DNA from: Oscillospiraceae bacterium
GTDB lineage: Bacteria; Bacillota; Clostridia; Oscillospirales; Oscillospiraceae
Direction: 5' to 3'
Assembly: GCA_017395085.1 (NCBI GenBank)
Contig: JAFPWF010000010.1
Span: forward strand, 62,001 to 126,000
Length of the DNA: 64,000 bases
Shown here: positions 1 through 8,376 of the stretch, one piece after another
Numbering within the stretch: position 1 is the stretch's first letter
Layout of the letters: each line of letters starts with the position of its first letter
Notes under the pieces: model-generated
Seen by the model: only the letters and a program-made list of their open reading frames with translations
Database searches by the model: none
What the model was told of the DNA's origin: nothing
Program-made: the position numbers and the translations under genes

Positions 1-747
1 GCCGACGGCGAAGATCTTCTTCAGGATCGGCCAGTCGATGCGCAGTTCCTTCCACTCCAGACGGTAAATGTCCTTCGTCCGCGTCAGCAGCAGAAGTGTC
101 AGAATCGCCGATACAAACTGCGACAGAATCGTCGCAATGGCGGCGCCGGCAATGCCCATATTCAGCACGAGCACAAAGAACAGATCCAGTGCGATGTTCA
201 GTACGCTCGTCAGGATCAGAAAATACAGCGGCCGCGTCGAATCCCCCACCGCGCGCAGGATACCGCTTCCCATGTTGTAAATAAGCAGGCCCGAGATACC
301 GCCGATATAGATGCGCAGATACAGAGCCGCGTCGGCAAATACGTCCTCCGGTGTGCGCATAAGCACCAGCATCGGCCGCACAGTTGCGACCCCCATTGCC
401 GTAAGCAGGAGACTCAGTACAAAGGTGGCGGCCATGGTCGTGTGGACGGCATCATGCAGGCGGTCCAGGTTTTTGGCGCCGAAGTTCTGCCCGATGACAA
501 CTCCCGCACCGACGGCGAATCCGGCAAAAAAGAAGACCAGCATATTCACGATGACAGTGGTTGAACCGATCGCCGCGAGTGCCTGCTTGGAAACAAAGTT
601 TCCCACAATGATGCTGTCCACCGTGTTGTACAGCATCTGGAAGACGTTCCCGAGCATCAGCGGCAACGCAAAGAAAACCAACTGCTGCAGAATCGGGCCC
701 CGGGTCATGTCGCGCGCTGTGGACTTTTCCCTGCTTCCGATTCTCAT
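1..747 (-). CDS. MATE family efflux transporter (3' end outside window)
   Basis: Integral membrane Na+ or H+ coupled multidrug exporter of the MATE family. 249 codons are present and the C-terminal half lies beyond the left edge. After the start come residues typical of the family's first helices (LPLMLGNVFQMLYNTVDSIIVG), the same signature found in the next gene upstream, so the two are tandem paralogs. The ATG at 747 follows an AAGGAAG ribosome site. The gene lies downstream of the second MATE gene but is separated from it by a strong terminator, so it may be expressed separately. The substrate cannot be told from sequence. Confidence 0.9.
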   Translation of the reverse strand, partial: MRIGSREKSTARDMTRGPILQQLVFFALPLMLGNVFQMLYNTVDSIIVGNFVSKQALAAIGSTTVIVNMLVFFFAGFAVGAGVVIGQNFGAKNLDRLHDAVHTTMAATFVLSLLLTAMGVATVRPMLVLMRTPEDVFADAALYLRIYIGGISGLLIYNMGSGILRAVGDSTRPLYFLILTSVLNIALDLFFVLVLNMGIAGAAIATILSQFVSAILTLLLLTRTKDIYRLEWKELRIDWPILKKIFAVG

Positions 748-792
748 GGCGCTGCTTCCTTCCGTGTAGTTTCAGGCGTAATCATAAGCAGC

Positions 793-824
793 AAAACGCG
801 CAAAGTCAAGCCTTTGCGCGTTTT
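793..824 (-). terminator. Rho-independent terminator after MATE gene
   Basis: Perfect 13-bp stem (793-805 with 812-824) around a 6-nt loop. On the minus strand it ends in four Ts. It lies 9 bases past the stop of the MATE gene at 833. Confidence 0.8.
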
Positions 825-832
825 CTTACTCT

Positions 833-2221
833 TCAGTTTTCCGTCGCTTCCAGCACCACGGCCGCTTTCCGTTTCCAACGCCCGGTCCGGTACAAAATAT
901 ATGTCAGCGCCGCCCCGATGATCCAGGTAATCAGCAGCGAAACGTACATCATGGCACAGTTGCCCTGCGGTAGTTCCGGCGTCTTGCTGAGGGCCACCAG
1001 TCCGTAGGCCAGCGGCACACGTACCAGAATCGTATTGAATATCGAGATCCACATCGGCGTCACGGTGTCCCCCGCCCCGCGCATGATGCCGGACAGACAC
1101 TGCGTCACTTCCATGGCGATGTAGCCGGGTGCCAGAATTTTCATCATCCGGAAGCTCAGGTCAATGAGCTCCTGTGTGGTGGTGAACACTCCCATCAGCC
1201 CGCGTCCAAAGAGCAGGATCAGTGCCGTAATCACCGCCGAGATGCCCATGGCAGCCAGTGTTCCGTTCCGCGCGCCTTTTACTACCCGGTCCATCAGGCC
1301 GGCGCCGATGTTCTGCCCCGCAAAGGTGGTCATGGCAGTGCCAAGTGAGAACGCCGGCATCATCACAAAGCCGTCGATACGCATGACGATGACATTGGCG
1401 GCGATGAACATCTCTCCGAAGCTGTTGGTCAGGGACTGGACCACGATCATCGACATGGAAAATATCGCCTGCGTCACGCCGGACGGCAGACCCAGACGGA
1501 TCAGCGTTCCGAAGTATCTGCGTCCCGGCAGAAGGTGGTGCAGCTTCAGCTCAAACACATCTTTCAGTCGCATAACCTTATACAGCGCAAGGATTGCCGA
1601 AACCAGCTGTGCAATGACCGTCGCCCAGGCAACGCCGGGAACTCCCATACCGAACTTGGCCACAAACACGTAGTCCAGCACTGTGTTCACCACCGTCGAT
1701 ACCAGCAGAAAGCGGAGGGCAGATGCGGAATCACCCAGGCCGCGCATGACGCCGCTGAGGATGTTATAGTAACCTCCGCCCAGGACGCCAAGGAAGATAA
1801 TGGTCAGGTACTCCTCACACCAGCCGATGATGCTCTCCGGCGTGTTCAGCAGGCGCAGCAGCGGGCCCGCAATCAGCGGCCCGACGATCATGATCAGTAC
1901 CGATGCCGCGCCAGTCACGGTGATGCAGGCGCCGACGGCTTTGGCGAGGTCTTCCCGCTTCTGCGCGCCGAAGAACTGCGACACCATGATGCTGGCACCT
2001 ACCGAAATGCCGATGAACAGCACGATCATCAGGTTCAGGATGGGCCCTGCGCTGCCAACCGCCGCCAGTGCGTTATCTCCGACAAAACGGCCGACAATGA
2101 TACTGTCCACTGTGTTGTAAAGCTGCTGCGCAACGTTGCCCAGCAGCATGGGGATCGCAAAGCGGACAATCTGGCTGACCGGATCGCCCTCCCGCATATC
2201 CACCGTGCGAAACATACTCAT
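833..2221 (-). CDS. MATE family efflux transporter
   Basis: Full-length (462 aa) MATE exporter with about 12 membrane helices in two pseudo-repeats. The N-terminal repeat carries PMLLGNVAQQLYNTVDSIIVG and the second half the matching IRLGLPSGVTQA and MRGAGDTVTP elements. It is expected to move organic cations or drugs out of the cell using an ion gradient. The start overlaps the stop of the DUF896 gene by 4 bases (2218-2221), which indicates translational coupling. With the lipoprotein gene further upstream this makes a minus-strand operon. It is a close paralog of the truncated gene at the left edge. Confidence 0.93.
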   Translation of the reverse strand: MSMFRTVDMREGDPVSQIVRFAIPMLLGNVAQQLYNTVDSIIVGRFVGDNALAAVGSAGPILNLMIVLFIGISVGASIMVSQFFGAQKREDLAKAVGACITVTGAASVLIMIVGPLIAGPLLRLLNTPESIIGWCEEYLTIIFLGVLGGGYYNILSGVMRGLGDSASALRFLLVSTVVNTVLDYVFVAKFGMGVPGVAWATVIAQLVSAILALYKVMRLKDVFELKLHHLLPGRRYFGTLIRLGLPSGVTQAIFSMSMIVVQSLTNSFGEMFIAANVIVMRIDGFVMMPAFSLGTAMTTFAGQNIGAGLMDRVVKGARNGTLAAMGISAVITALILLFGRGLMGVFTTTQELIDLSFRMMKILAPGYIAMEVTQCLSGIMRGAGDTVTPMWISIFNTILVRVPLAYGLVALSKTPELPQGNCAMMYVSLLITWIIGAALTYILYRTGRWKRKAAVVLEATEN

Positions 2222-2454
2222 TCTTTTTTATTTCCCTTTTCTCTACTCGGCTCTCCGCGCTTCCGCAGCTTTGTCTTCTTGCCGTCTGGGGTTACGATCC
2301 AGGTGTTCTCCAGCACCTGCTCGGCACCCCGGCGCCACTCGGCAATGTATTCTCTGCGGAGCGTGTCCCGCTCCGCCAGTTCCTCTGCAGTCAGCTCACG
2401 CTGTTTGGCAAGTGCTGCGAGCTCATTGATGCGGTTCAGTTTCGTGTTTTCCAT
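2218..2454 (-). CDS. DUF896 / UPF0291 family protein
   Basis: 78-aa basic cytoplasmic protein. The segment from residue 4 (KLNRINELAALAKQR) through ELTAEELAERDTLRREYI is the conserved helical hairpin of the DUF896 (YnzC-like) family. The tail NTWIVTPDGKKTKLRKR also matches the family's usual C terminus. Members are common in Firmicutes, some in SOS-linked operons, and the molecular role is not settled. Here it is coupled to the MATE gene by a 4-base overlap and follows a lipoprotein gene, a context that does not point to DNA damage. Confidence 0.85.
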   Translation of the reverse strand: MENTKLNRINELAALAKQRELTAEELAERDTLRREYIAEWRRGAEQVLENTWIVTPDGKKTKLRKRGEPSREKGNKKE

Positions 2455-2490
2455 CCGCTTCTTATTTTCTCCCCTGTTTCAGTCACTCCG

Positions 2491-3096
2491 TCATCCCGCT
2501 GCACCGACCAGGCCGGCCAGAGCGGCTTCCATCTCGGAGGAGTCTCCGACACCGAAAACCTCGCCGTCCTTCTCGTTGACATAGTCGATATGGCAGTTTC
2601 CTTCCGACCCGCCGGCGAAGGCGGCGTACAGCTCGGAGAAGTGGGTGATCGCCCATGATGCGGACAGCTCATTTTCATTCAGCTGCGAAGCTCTTGACAC
2701 AACCTTGAACTCCGTAAAGCCTTCGTTATGTGTGATGGAGACAAAGTTCGGGTATTCACCCGAAGCGGTCATGTTGGAAAGCGCCTTGTCGATTTCCTCT
2801 GCAAGCCTTGCCAGCATCTCCCTGTGCTGCCCTTTCGTCATTACATAGCTGACGCTCCTGTCCGCGTTAAGCGTGGCGGACGCAAACCCATATTCCGCGG
2901 CTTCCGCATCATAGTCCGCCTGGGTTCTTTTTTCATCCAGGTATTCGGAAGGGACCGTGAAGCTGACCGGCTCGAGATCCGCCGGATCTGCAACTGTCCC
3001 CGTGCCTGTGGGAACCTGTTCGGCGGCGTCTTTTCCGCACGCACACAGGCTGAAGCAGAGCGCCAGAATAATCATCAGTGCAATTGTTTTTTTCAT
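2491..3096 (-). CDS. Predicted lipoprotein, unknown function
   Basis: 201 aa. The N terminus is a lipoprotein signal peptide (MKKTIALMIILALCFSLCAC), with the lipobox LCAC giving the acylated cysteine at about residue 20. The mature part is acidic with a stretch rich in Glu and Asp and no motif I recognise. It should be anchored to the outer face of the membrane. The start is supported by AAGGAGA about 7 bases upstream. It lies 36 bases before DUF896 and is probably first in the operon lipoprotein-DUF896-MATE. Confidence 0.75.
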   Translation of the reverse strand: MKKTIALMIILALCFSLCACGKDAAEQVPTGTGTVADPADLEPVSFTVPSEYLDEKRTQADYDAEAAEYGFASATLNADRSVSYVMTKGQHREMLARLAEEIDKALSNMTASGEYPNFVSITHNEGFTEFKVVSRASQLNENELSASWAITHFSELYAAFAGGSEGNCHIDYVNEKDGEVFGVGDSSEMEAALAGLVGAAG

Positions 3097-3205
3097 AGGT
3101 AGAAATCTCCTTGAGGGTGTTGCGGGTGATACTATACCACAAAAGATTACCGGAATCTACATCGGATCCGTACGCAGATGTTTTCTAAAAGGTTGCTCCC
3201 ATTGC

Positions 3206-3832
3206 TTATCGGTTCAGGAACGGAATCGCGACCTTCTGATTGAAGAACTCGATCAGCGGTCCCATGAAAAACGCCGTGACAATCGTACCGATCCCGACGA
3301 CGCCCGCCACCTTCACATTCCCCGCCGTGCAAAGCAGCGCGCCGGCGGCGACGCAGACCGAATCGCAGATGATTCTGCAGTATCGGAAGGGGATGCAGCT
3401 CTGCCTCTCCGACCAGATCAGAGATACGGCATCGTAAGTGGAGACGCCCAGATCCGCCGTGAAGTAAAAGGCCGAGGCCAGGCACATGATAACAATTGCA
3501 ACCGCCAGCAGCACAAGTCTGCCGCACAGCCCCATTGTCGGGAAAACCGCCCTGCAGCAACCCTGTGAGAATTCGGCAATATAACCCAGCAGGAACAGGT
3601 TAATGAGGGTCGCCAGGCCGATTTTATGCCGGTCGAACAGCAGGGCGAAGCTTAGCAGGATCAGATTGGCGATCACATACAGCGTTCCGAAGCGGATCGG
3701 GATCACGGCGTCCAGTCCGCTCATCAGTGACTGGAATGGGTCGACGCCCAGCGCTGCGTGCTTGAACATGCCAACGCTGATTCCGCAGATGACGACGCCG
3801 AGCGCACTCATCAAAATTCTTTTAAGCTTCAT
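3206..3832 (-). CDS. YczE/YyaS/YitT family membrane protein
   Basis: 208-aa polytopic membrane protein with five to six hydrophobic helices. The motif GVDPFQSLMSGL near residue 29 and the later ADLGVSTYDAVSLIW are the duplicated G-x-(D/S)-P/T-(F/Y) signatures of the YczE-like branch, so the two halves look like an internal repeat. The family has no proven biochemical activity; some members are thought to act in small-molecule transport. It stands alone on the minus strand, divergent from the gene at 4018. Confidence 0.75.
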   Translation of the reverse strand: MKLKRILMSALGVVICGISVGMFKHAALGVDPFQSLMSGLDAVIPIRFGTLYVIANLILLSFALLFDRHKIGLATLINLFLLGYIAEFSQGCCRAVFPTMGLCGRLVLLAVAIVIMCLASAFYFTADLGVSTYDAVSLIWSERQSCIPFRYCRIICDSVCVAAGALLCTAGNVKVAGVVGIGTIVTAFFMGPLIEFFNQKVAIPFLNR

Positions 3833-3954
3833 ATGCCGTTTCCTCTTTTAGTCTCCGGTTCTTTTTGATTGGCCCGCCAGGGTAACAGATTAAGTATATC
3901 AGCCGAGCAGGAAAAAGACAAGGTGAAACAGATCTCGGCTTCACACGGTTTCGC

Positions 3955-3983
3955 TTGTTTCCTAAAAAAACGTGTGGTATGAT
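3955..3983 (+). promoter_or_regulatory. Sigma-A type promoter for the gene at 4018
   Basis: TTGTTT (3955-3960), 17-bp spacer, TATGAT (3978-3983), about 28 bases before the start codon. Found by eye only. Confidence 0.55.
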
Positions 3984-4017
3984 TAGTCATCCCATGAATT
4001 GAAAAGAGGAACCACTC

Positions 4018-4431
4018 ATGAACCAGCAAACGATTACCATAACCAGCGGGACCCTCTGGGCTATCCTTATGATTCTTGCACGGTGGCTTCTGTTCCGTAA
4101 GGCAGGGAAGCCCGCCTGGCACAGTCTTATTCCGATTCTGAACGCCTATGATGAATTCGACATCTGCTGGAAGGGCGGAAAAATCTTTCTTCTCGCACTG
4201 CTCGCTGCAGTCGCCGCCGTATGCGGGTTCGGCATGGAAGACAACCCTGTCTTTATGGCCGCTGCCGGCGTAGCAGTGCTGTGGATTCTGATTATCCATT
4301 GGCGGCAGAGCATGAAACTTGCGAAAGCTTTCGGCAAAGGGACGTTGTACGGAATCTTTCTGTTCTTCTTTGATAAGCTCGCACGGCTTATTCTGGGTCT
4401 CGGGGGCGCGAAATACGTCGGCAAACCCTGA
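4018..4431 (+). CDS. DUF5684-like small membrane protein
   Basis: 137 aa with an N-terminal helix, then RKAGKPAWHSLIPILNAYDEFDI, which resembles the 'GWxALIPIYNxY' core of DUF5684-type membrane proteins, and two further hydrophobic helices. These proteins often sit near secretion or signal peptidase genes, but here the neighbours give no clue. The start follows GAGGAACC. The PHP gene begins 78 bases downstream on the same strand, so co-transcription is possible. The function is unknown. Confidence 0.65.
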   Translation: MNQQTITITSGTLWAILMILARWLLFRKAGKPAWHSLIPILNAYDEFDICWKGGKIFLLALLAAVAAVCGFGMEDNPVFMAAAGVAVLWILIIHWRQSMKLAKAFGKGTLYGIFLFFFDKLARLILGLGGAKYVGKP

Positions 4432-4509
4432 AGCGGGAACGGATACCGAATCTGTCGTATCATCTGGCAGCTGTCCTGGCAATTCTCAGGCAAGCACGAG
4501 GGAAACATA

Positions 4510-5373
4510 GTGAACAATTTGAAAAAAATAGACCTTCATATCCATTCGACGGTTTCGGACGGGACTGATACCCCGGAAGAGATCCTCGCCCTGGTAAAGA
4601 AAGCCTGCATCAGGCTTTTTGCCCTGACGGACCATGACGCGATCAAGGGCTGTCTGGTTCTCCGGAAAATCCTGAAGGAGGACGATCCGCACTTTGTTAC
4701 GGGAGCGGAATTTTCCTGCCGGGATGATGAAGGGCAGTATCACATTCTCGGATACGGCTACGACCCCAATGCCAAGTCGATAAACGGCCTGGTGGAGAAA
4801 GGGCACAGCATCCGGATGAACAAGGTGCGCGCCCGGTTGGAACTCCTGAAATCGAAATTCGGGTTTTCTTTCCCGGAGGAGGAGATTCAGAACCTGATGG
4901 CGCAGGACAACCCGGGAAAGCCGCACATCGCGAACCTGATGGCAAAGTACGGCTATGCAAGATCCAGAGACGAGGCGATGAAGGAGTACCTCAACAAGCT
5001 GCGCGTGCAGTTCGGGTATATCAGCCCGGAAGAGGCGATTGCCGCCATTCTCAAAGGCGGCGGGATTCCCGTGCTGGCACACCCGAGCTACGGGAACGGA
5101 GACCAACTGATTCTGGGTGAAGAGATGGAGCGGCGGCTCCGCCGCCTAAAGGACTTCGGGCTCCGGGGCATGGAGGCTTTTTACTCCGGTTTTCCGGAGC
5201 GTATGGTCCGCGACATGCTGGACTATGCGGAAAAATACGACCTGCTTGTCACGGCGGGCAGCGACTTTCACGGCAGCAACAAGCTGGTAAAGCTGGGAGA
5301 TACAGGCTTGGATCTCGGTACGGAATTCCCTGAGCGGCTGCGCCTGTTTCTGGAAGAAATCTCAGTCATATAA
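4510..5373 (+). CDS. PHP domain metal-dependent phosphoesterase
   Basis: 287 aa. The PHP fold is shown by DLHIHSTVSDGTDTPEEI (metal-binding H-x-H near residue 9), ALTDHDAIKG (TDHD near residue 38), a conserved acidic/His site GAEFSC, the LAHPSYG histidine and the terminal GSDFHG. Relatives hydrolyse phosphate esters such as 3',5'-nucleoside bisphosphates or small RNA 5' ends (RNase AM/YciV group). The substrate here is not determined. Translation starts with GTG at 4510, preceded by GAGGG. A strong terminator follows directly. Confidence 0.85.
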   Translation: MNNLKKIDLHIHSTVSDGTDTPEEILALVKKACIRLFALTDHDAIKGCLVLRKILKEDDPHFVTGAEFSCRDDEGQYHILGYGYDPNAKSINGLVEKGHSIRMNKVRARLELLKSKFGFSFPEEEIQNLMAQDNPGKPHIANLMAKYGYARSRDEAMKEYLNKLRVQFGYISPEEAIAAILKGGGIPVLAHPSYGNGDQLILGEEMERRLRRLKDFGLRGMEAFYSGFPERMVRDMLDYAEKYDLLVTAGSDFHGSNKLVKLGDTGLDLGTEFPERLRLFLEEISVI

Positions 5374-5384
5374 TTAGAGCAAAT

Positions 5385-5419
5385 GGGAGAGAGCAGATCG
5401 ATACAATCTGCTCTCTCCC
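5385..5419 (+). terminator. Terminator after PHP gene
   Basis: 14-bp perfect stem (5385-5398 with 5406-5419), 7-nt loop, then a T-rich run TTATTCTTT. Confidence 0.85.
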
Positions 5420-5568
5420 TTATTCTTTGTCGCATTATAGGGTTTTCGAACCTGACTTTGCCGGGTTCCACAGGATCTCGCAGTCGACCGCTGTCTGCAG
5501 GAAGCCGATCGGCGCCGCAGAGATGCCAAAGTACACCGTACAGATAAAGGCCGTCATACTCGATATAA

Positions 5569-5775
5569 TTATGCCAGTTTCGGTTTTGCTTTTACCTTCT
5601 TTCCCCGGATCATCCGAGCCGCAATGAAAGCGAACAGTATGACCACTGTCAGGTAGCAAAGGATGGACCACACGGGAATGGGATGTGACGGCGCTGCCGG
5701 AGCTTCAACCGCCGGCTGCATGAGAACCACAATCATCAGGGTGAGAAGAATGAGAAATGAAACAACTTTTTTCAT
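5569..5775 (-). CDS. Small membrane protein, unknown
   Basis: 68 aa starting MKKVVSFLILLTLMIVVLMQ. It has a signal-peptide-like first helix, a short Pro/Ala-rich external loop, then a second helix (VWSILCYLTVVILFAFIAA) and a lysine-rich tail KKVKAKPKLA. I place the start at 5775 rather than the ATG at 5787, because AAGGA is well spaced for 5775 and too close for 5787. Family and role are not recognised. It stands alone on the minus strand. Confidence 0.5.
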   Translation of the reverse strand: MKKVVSFLILLTLMIVVLMQPAVEAPAAPSHPIPVWSILCYLTVVILFAFIAARMIRGKKVKAKPKLA

Positions 5776-5905
5776 GATGCGGACCATCCTTTCTGCAAGT
5801 TTTTCTGACCATAATATAGCATGTTTTGCGATTTCAAATCAACAACATTTTGCGGTTATTTCAACAAAAAAGCACTACATATTGTATGATTAGAATGTAA
5901 TGCCG

Positions 5906-5919
5906 GTAACATCTGTTAC
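5906..5919. repeat. Short perfect inverted repeat
   Basis: GTAACA-TC-TGTTAC, a 14-bp dyad with the shape of a repressor site. It lies in the 286-base non-coding stretch between the small membrane gene and the anchored protein gene at 6062, where I see no gene. Confidence 0.4.
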
Positions 5920-5990
5920 GAATGGTTTCTGCATGTGCAAGTCCGAGAAGTCCTGTTCGGGGCAGCTCTGCTTCTCCGTGCGCACCTGGC

Positions 5991-6022
5991 AAAAGCAGCA
6001 GCCCTGTCGGGCTGCTGCTTTT
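5991..6022 (-). terminator. Symmetric terminator after gene at 6062
   Basis: 14-bp perfect stem (5991-6004 with 6009-6022) with tetraloop TGTC, flanked by A4 and T4, so it can work on either strand. Confidence 0.8.
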
Positions 6023-6061
6023 GGGTTTATATGGTATCTCGACGCCATACAGGCTTCGCGC

Positions 6062-6553
6062 TTACCTCTCCCACAGATACACCGGGATCACGATTTCGGT
6101 GTCGTAGCACTTCACGCTCAATTCGTTCTTCCCGGTCGGTTTCAGCGCGGTGAAGACACAGGTCAGTCTGTCATCTCCGGGCTTAAGGTTCACAGAACTC
6201 GGATCCGAATAGTACCAGATCACCGGCGGGTTGATGAACTGCGGCGTGATTTCCAACGTCAGCGTGATCTTGTCGCCTACATAGGCGGTAAATCCGTCGG
6301 GCCCAAGCGCTTCACCGTAAACGGTGAGGCGCATGGAACTGATTTCCGGCCGGACAGCCGGCCCCGGCGTGCGCGCCGGAATCACAGTGACTTTGGATGT
6401 GGGCTCCGGCGTGGCTGTTGGCTTGTCGATATGCCGTGCGACCAAAGTCCCGCCGGCGATCGCCAGCAGGATAAAAAGCGTTCCGACCACGGGCGGCAGC
6501 AAGGCAAGCACCTTGTTTCTGCGTTCTTTTTTTCTGCGTTCCCTGTCATCCAT
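6062..6553 (-). CDS. Membrane-anchored protein with extracellular beta domain
   Basis: 163 aa. A very basic start (MDDRERRKKERRNK) is followed by one hydrophobic helix (about residues 15-40), a Pro/Thr linker (KPTATPEPTSK) and a C-terminal domain of about 90 residues. The regular alternation of hydrophobic residues (RLTVYGEAL, KITLTLEIT, NELSVKCYD) suggests an Ig-like or Big-type beta sandwich outside the cell. No family was recognised. It follows the KAP-like NTPase gene by 37 bases on the same strand, so the two are probably one operon, and a strong terminator ends it. Confidence 0.6.
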   Translation of the reverse strand: MDDRERRKKERRNKVLALLPPVVGTLFILLAIAGGTLVARHIDKPTATPEPTSKVTVIPARTPGPAVRPEISSMRLTVYGEALGPDGFTAYVGDKITLTLEITPQFINPPVIWYYSDPSSVNLKPGDDRLTCVFTALKPTGKNELSVKCYDTEIVIPVYLWER

Positions 6554-6590
6554 CTCGTTGTCTCTCTTCCTTCTGCCGGAATCCCGGGTT

Positions 6591-7754
6591 TCAGTCCGGT
6601 TCCGCTTCTTTCTTTTCTTCCTTTTCTCCCTCTTCCTCCTTCATCAGCTCCTCCAGGTCGACGGTGCTGATGCGGGACAGTTCTTCCATGAACTGCTTCT
6701 TATCCCAGTCGCCGAAGCAGATCCACTCCCGGACGCTGTCAAACAGGCAGCCGGGAGAAAACAGCGGATAAAGCTCTCTAACTTCATCATCGGAAAATGT
6801 GTAGGTAGTCTTTCCGTCTCTGCAGACTCCGCTTTTCTCTGCAAGATAAAATGCAAGAAACGAGCAGAAATACGGGTCAATGTCTTTGATCCTGGCTCTA
6901 CCCATGTGATAGAAAATGCGGTAAAAACTTTCCAGAGACGTGATCAGGCTGCGAATACTGTGGTTTTTGATGAGCGCCCTGTCAGTCTCATGGATACTGA
7001 ACGATTCCGGTTCTGAAGCAAACAGTTCAAGAATTGCCTGCTCATGTTCCTTCAGGAATTCAGTGTACTCTTCGGTCCTCCAGTTTAGCCCTTCCAGCAC
7101 AGCATGAACAATTTTCCCGAAATCCGGTCGGTTGAGAACGGTGTAGGCAACGGTCTTCTCTTTCGCGGCCCGAATGAAGTCTTCCATCTCCTGATCCGGA
7201 TTCATAAAGTATTCCCTGTTTGCGATGAGGATCGTGTTGAACCGCTGGTTTTCACAGTAATCGTTGATGCAGCCCAGCAGCTCCGTCCGGTTCAGCCTGG
7301 TGCGGTCCACATCGTCGAACACCAGGACGACTCTTTTTTCCTTTTTGGTAATGTGGTCCTCCACGACCGGTGTGGCCACAATATAATCCAGTGAATTCAG
7401 CATCGCACTGCTGAAATTGCCGGCCTGAGGATAAATCGTCATCAGGATGGAATTGAGGGCTTTGACAAAACTGTGCCTTTTTTCTATCTGATCCGGATGG
7501 CTGCTCAGTTTGGAGAGAAGCGGTGTCAGTGAATATAGCCACTGTTTTTTGATCGCGTCGTGCAGCGCAGCGATGCTGTTAATACCGAACAGCGACACCC
7601 GGATAATGAAGTGGGTATTTTTCAGTGCTTCTCTTAGTTCCGTTTCTATCAGATAGGTTTTTCCGCAGCCGCTCTCTCCGACGAGGACCATAGATCCGGC
7701 CGGGTGTTCCTTTTTACAGTAATGGATCAGTTCATCTAATGTGCCCATGTCCAT
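6591..7754 (-). CDS. KAP/AAA-like P-loop NTPase
   Basis: 387-aa cytoplasmic protein. Walker A is GESGCGKT (residues 26-33) and Walker B is VVLVFDDVDR (142-151). The hhhDDhDR form is characteristic of KAP and related STAND-type NTPases. A sensor-like arginine may sit in LIANREYF near residue 180. The C-terminal half is helical and lacks a recognisable effector. It ends in a highly charged Glu/Lys tail. KAP-type NTPases often act with membrane partners, and the next gene in the operon is a membrane-anchored protein. It could instead be a chaperone-like or defence-associated ATPase. Confidence 0.7.
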   Translation of the reverse strand: MDMGTLDELIHYCKKEHPAGSMVLVGESGCGKTYLIETELREALKNTHFIIRVSLFGINSIAALHDAIKKQWLYSLTPLLSKLSSHPDQIEKRHSFVKALNSILMTIYPQAGNFSSAMLNSLDYIVATPVVEDHITKKEKRVVLVFDDVDRTRLNRTELLGCINDYCENQRFNTILIANREYFMNPDQEMEDFIRAAKEKTVAYTVLNRPDFGKIVHAVLEGLNWRTEEYTEFLKEHEQAILELFASEPESFSIHETDRALIKNHSIRSLITSLESFYRIFYHMGRARIKDIDPYFCSFLAFYLAEKSGVCRDGKTTYTFSDDEVRELYPLFSPGCLFDSVREWICFGDWDKKQFMEELSRISTVDLEELMKEEEGEKEEKKEAEPD

Positions 7755-7769
7755 CCCTCCTTGTTTTTA

Positions 7770-7799
7770 ATTGTATCACAGTTAAAAGCAGGGACACAA
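7770..7799 (-). promoter_or_regulatory. Promoter for the KAP-like NTPase operon
   Basis: On the minus strand TTGTGT (7799-7794), 18-bp spacer, TACAAT (7775-7770), followed by AAGGAGGG just before the start codon. Confidence 0.5.
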
Positions 7800-7883
7800 T
7801 TGTTTTTTCAAAACGCATATGATAAGATCATGCTGTCCCTTTTGACGGGATTTCGAATCTGGAATCATGAAAGACTGGAACAA

Positions 7884-8324
7884 ATGAGCAAAAAACTGAA
7901 GACCTTCCTGAAAAAATACCGCGAAGTGATCGTGTATATCCTGTTGGGCGGGGTGGCAACGCTCATCAACTGGGTAGCTGCCTACCTCCTGCAGTTCTGG
8001 CTGGATGAACAGATCGTCTGGCAGAATGCGGTCATCAACACTGTGGCCTGGGCCGCCGCCAACGCGTTTGCGTATCCGGCGCTCAGAAAATGGGTTTTCA
8101 AAAGCAAAAACAAGCATATTCTGAAAGAATGTATTGAATTTTTCAGCTCCAGGATCTTCACCTGGATCCTGGAAATCATCCTGATGGCCGTGACGGTAAA
8201 CTTGCTGCACATGAACTTCTGGATCTCCAAGATCATCGTCGGCCTCATTATCGTCGTCGCCAACTACATCATCAGCAAGCTGATCGTCTTCCGCAAAAAG
8301 AGAAAACGCCGCAGGGTTCAGTGA
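7884..8324 (+). CDS. GtrA family membrane protein
   Basis: 146 aa with four membrane helices. The first is KYREVIVYILLGGVATLINW, the typical GtrA/DPMS_TM start, and the fourth ends in a strongly basic tail (FRKKRKRRR). GtrA proteins are thought to flip or hold lipid-linked sugars for cell-surface glycosylation. I use the ATG at 7884 because residues from there match the family; upstream in-frame codons look non-coding. No glycosyltransferase lies beside it, so the partner is unknown. Confidence 0.82.
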   Translation: MSKKLKTFLKKYREVIVYILLGGVATLINWVAAYLLQFWLDEQIVWQNAVINTVAWAAANAFAYPALRKWVFKSKNKHILKECIEFFSSRIFTWILEIILMAVTVNLLHMNFWISKIIVGLIIVVANYIISKLIVFRKKRKRRRVQ

Positions 8325-8338
8325 CCCCACGGCGTTTT
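8303..8338 (+). terminator. Terminator overlapping the end of the GtrA gene
   Basis: AAAACGCCG (8303-8311) pairs with CGGCGTTTT (8330-8338), with a second inner GGG/CCC helix. The stop codon lies in the loop region. Confidence 0.7.
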
Positions 8339-8376
8339 CGTTTTGTCTCCCGCTTCCAGTCGCCAGGACACAGCCC

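Noticed and set aside
5435..5671. Minus-strand frame with a protein-like stretch GISAAPIGFLQTAVD
   Set aside because: No family, no start signal, and it overlaps the small membrane gene; too weak to annotate.
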